From Candidatus Denitrolinea symbiosum (lineage in GTDB: Bacteria > Chloroflexota > Anaerolineae > Anaerolineales > Villigracilaceae), in NCBI GenBank assembly GCA_017312345.1, contig BLAA01000001.1, positions 2,542,001-2,606,000 of the forward strand: a DNA stretch of 64,000 nt. Reading direction: 5' to 3'. Below, piece by piece: positions 63,481-64,000 of this stretch (positions within the stretch are counted from its first letter, which is position 1; every line of letters begins with the position of its first letter). The notes under the pieces are model-generated. The model was not told the origin of the DNA. It made no database searches and saw only the letters and a program-made list of their open reading frames with translations. Position numbers and translations under genes: made by a program.

Positions 63481-64000
63481 TTATGCGAGGTCGAATTTCA
63501 AAAACTTCGTCGTCGCCCGCGAGAGGTCCCGATACTCTCCGCGATATTCCTCGGGCAGGAGCGCCGCGAGTTGATACATCATCTCGTCCACGATTTGCTG
63601 CCGCTCTTCGCGCGTGATCCTGTCCCCGCTCTTTTGGACGAGGAACGGCCTCCCGACGCGGATCGAAAAATTCGTGCGGCGCAGGCGTTTCAAATTGGGG
63701 AGGAAATTCTCGCCGCCCCAATGCGCGATCGGCAGGACGGACGCGCCGCTTCGCAGCGCCAGCATCGCCGCGCCCGAATGCGCCCGCAGAAGTTTCCCCG
63801 TCTTGTTGCGCGTCCCTTCGGGCGCCACACCGAGGATGTATCCCTGCTCCAGCCTCTCCAGCGCGGCCCGCAGCGCGGACATATCCGCTTCGCCGCGGCG
63901 GACGGGGATCGCGCCCCAGAGCGTGAACAGCCAATTGAAGAAGGGCTTTTCCCAGGTTTCGGCCTTCGCCCAGCCGGTGACGGGACGCGGCCACAACTGT
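63481..64000 (-). CDS. 1-acyl-glycerol-3-phosphate acyltransferase (PlsC-like), partial
   Basis: At least 171 residues of a PlsC-fold acyltransferase are visible. The N-terminus, with the HxxxxD catalytic motif, lies beyond the window edge. The seen part has VAPEGTRNKTGKL, motif III with Glu-Gly-Thr-Arg, then VLPIAHWGGENF and FSIRVGRPF. It acylates lysophosphatidic acid in lipid synthesis, which fits the phosphatidylcholine-synthase-like neighbour. The gene continues to the right. Confidence 0.85.
   Translation of the reverse strand, partial: QLWPRPVTGWAKAETWEKPFFNWLFTLWGAIPVRRGEADMSALRAALERLEQGYILGVAPEGTRNKTGKLLRAHSGAAMLALRSGASVLPIAHWGGENFLPNLKRLRRTNFSIRVGRPFLVQKSGDRITREERQQIVDEMMYQLAALLPEEYRGEYRDLSRATTKFLKFDLA

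Overview
The window is a GC-rich bacterial chromosome segment with dense operons and no rRNA, tRNA or phage region that I can see. Gene content suggests an anaerobic or facultative member of the Chloroflexota, close to Anaerolineae: a soluble NAD-type formate dehydrogenase, split FeoB, FhaA/FhaB next to a SEDS gene, BMP-type nucleoside ABC transporters and lone four-helix-bundle (S23/IVP) genes. This placement is inferred from gene content and was not tested against any database.

Layout. 1-5.5 kb (+): formate dehydrogenase, made of a NuoE-NuoF fusion, a HoxU-like iron-sulfur subunit, an EamA transporter and the molybdenum catalytic subunit. 5.6-10.3 kb (+): iron operon with a consensus promoter and DtxR-type palindrome, two DtxR-FeoA regulators (one membrane-anchored), FeoB GTPase half, a four-helix-bundle gene and FeoB membrane half. 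10.3-35.4 kb (-): about 25 kb of purine salvage and degradation genes: XdhD-like and YgfM-like hydroxylase subunits, two complete BMP-type nucleoside/purine ABC transporters, two GntR regulators, carbamate kinase, YgeW, YgeY, adenine deaminase and 8-oxoguanine deaminase, with a second four-helix-bundle gene between ygeW and ygeY. 35.4-39.1 kb (+): leucyl aminopeptidase, a transglutaminase-like protein, a small secreted protein and an AhpD-like protein. 39.2-46.2 kb (+): a glycan cluster. 46.3-49.6 kb: M23 peptidase, alpha/beta-hydrolase lipoprotein, and a RIO-type kinase preceded by a mini-ORF and terminator. 49.6-53.5 kb (-): fhaA-fhaB-SEDS/PBP fusion. 53.5-59.8 kb (+): sufC-B-D-(unknown)-S-U-Rieske from a perfect sigma-70-type promoter. 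59.8-64 kb: DUF177, polyprenyl synthase, TatD, a phosphatidylcholine-synthase-like enzyme, GNAT and a partial PlsC.

The purine locus resembles the E. coli xdhD-ygfM-ygeW-ygeY-yqeA region, used by anaerobes for purine breakdown. Two transporters would import nucleosides or bases, deaminases and the molybdenum hydroxylase would interconvert them, and YgeW, YgeY and carbamate kinase would process carbamoyl or ureido products, possibly with ATP recovery.

The most unusual signal is a set of short tandem arrays of 7-8 bp units, each site with its own word, that abut start or stop codons. At two sites, inside the feo and purine operons, arrays in opposite orientation bracket a lone four-helix-bundle gene. 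At a third site (sufS-sufU) two opposed arrays enclose only about 16 bp. This looks like an autonomous/non-autonomous pair of an undescribed repeat element. It recalls 23S rRNA intervening sequences, where the same protein family sits between complementary ends.
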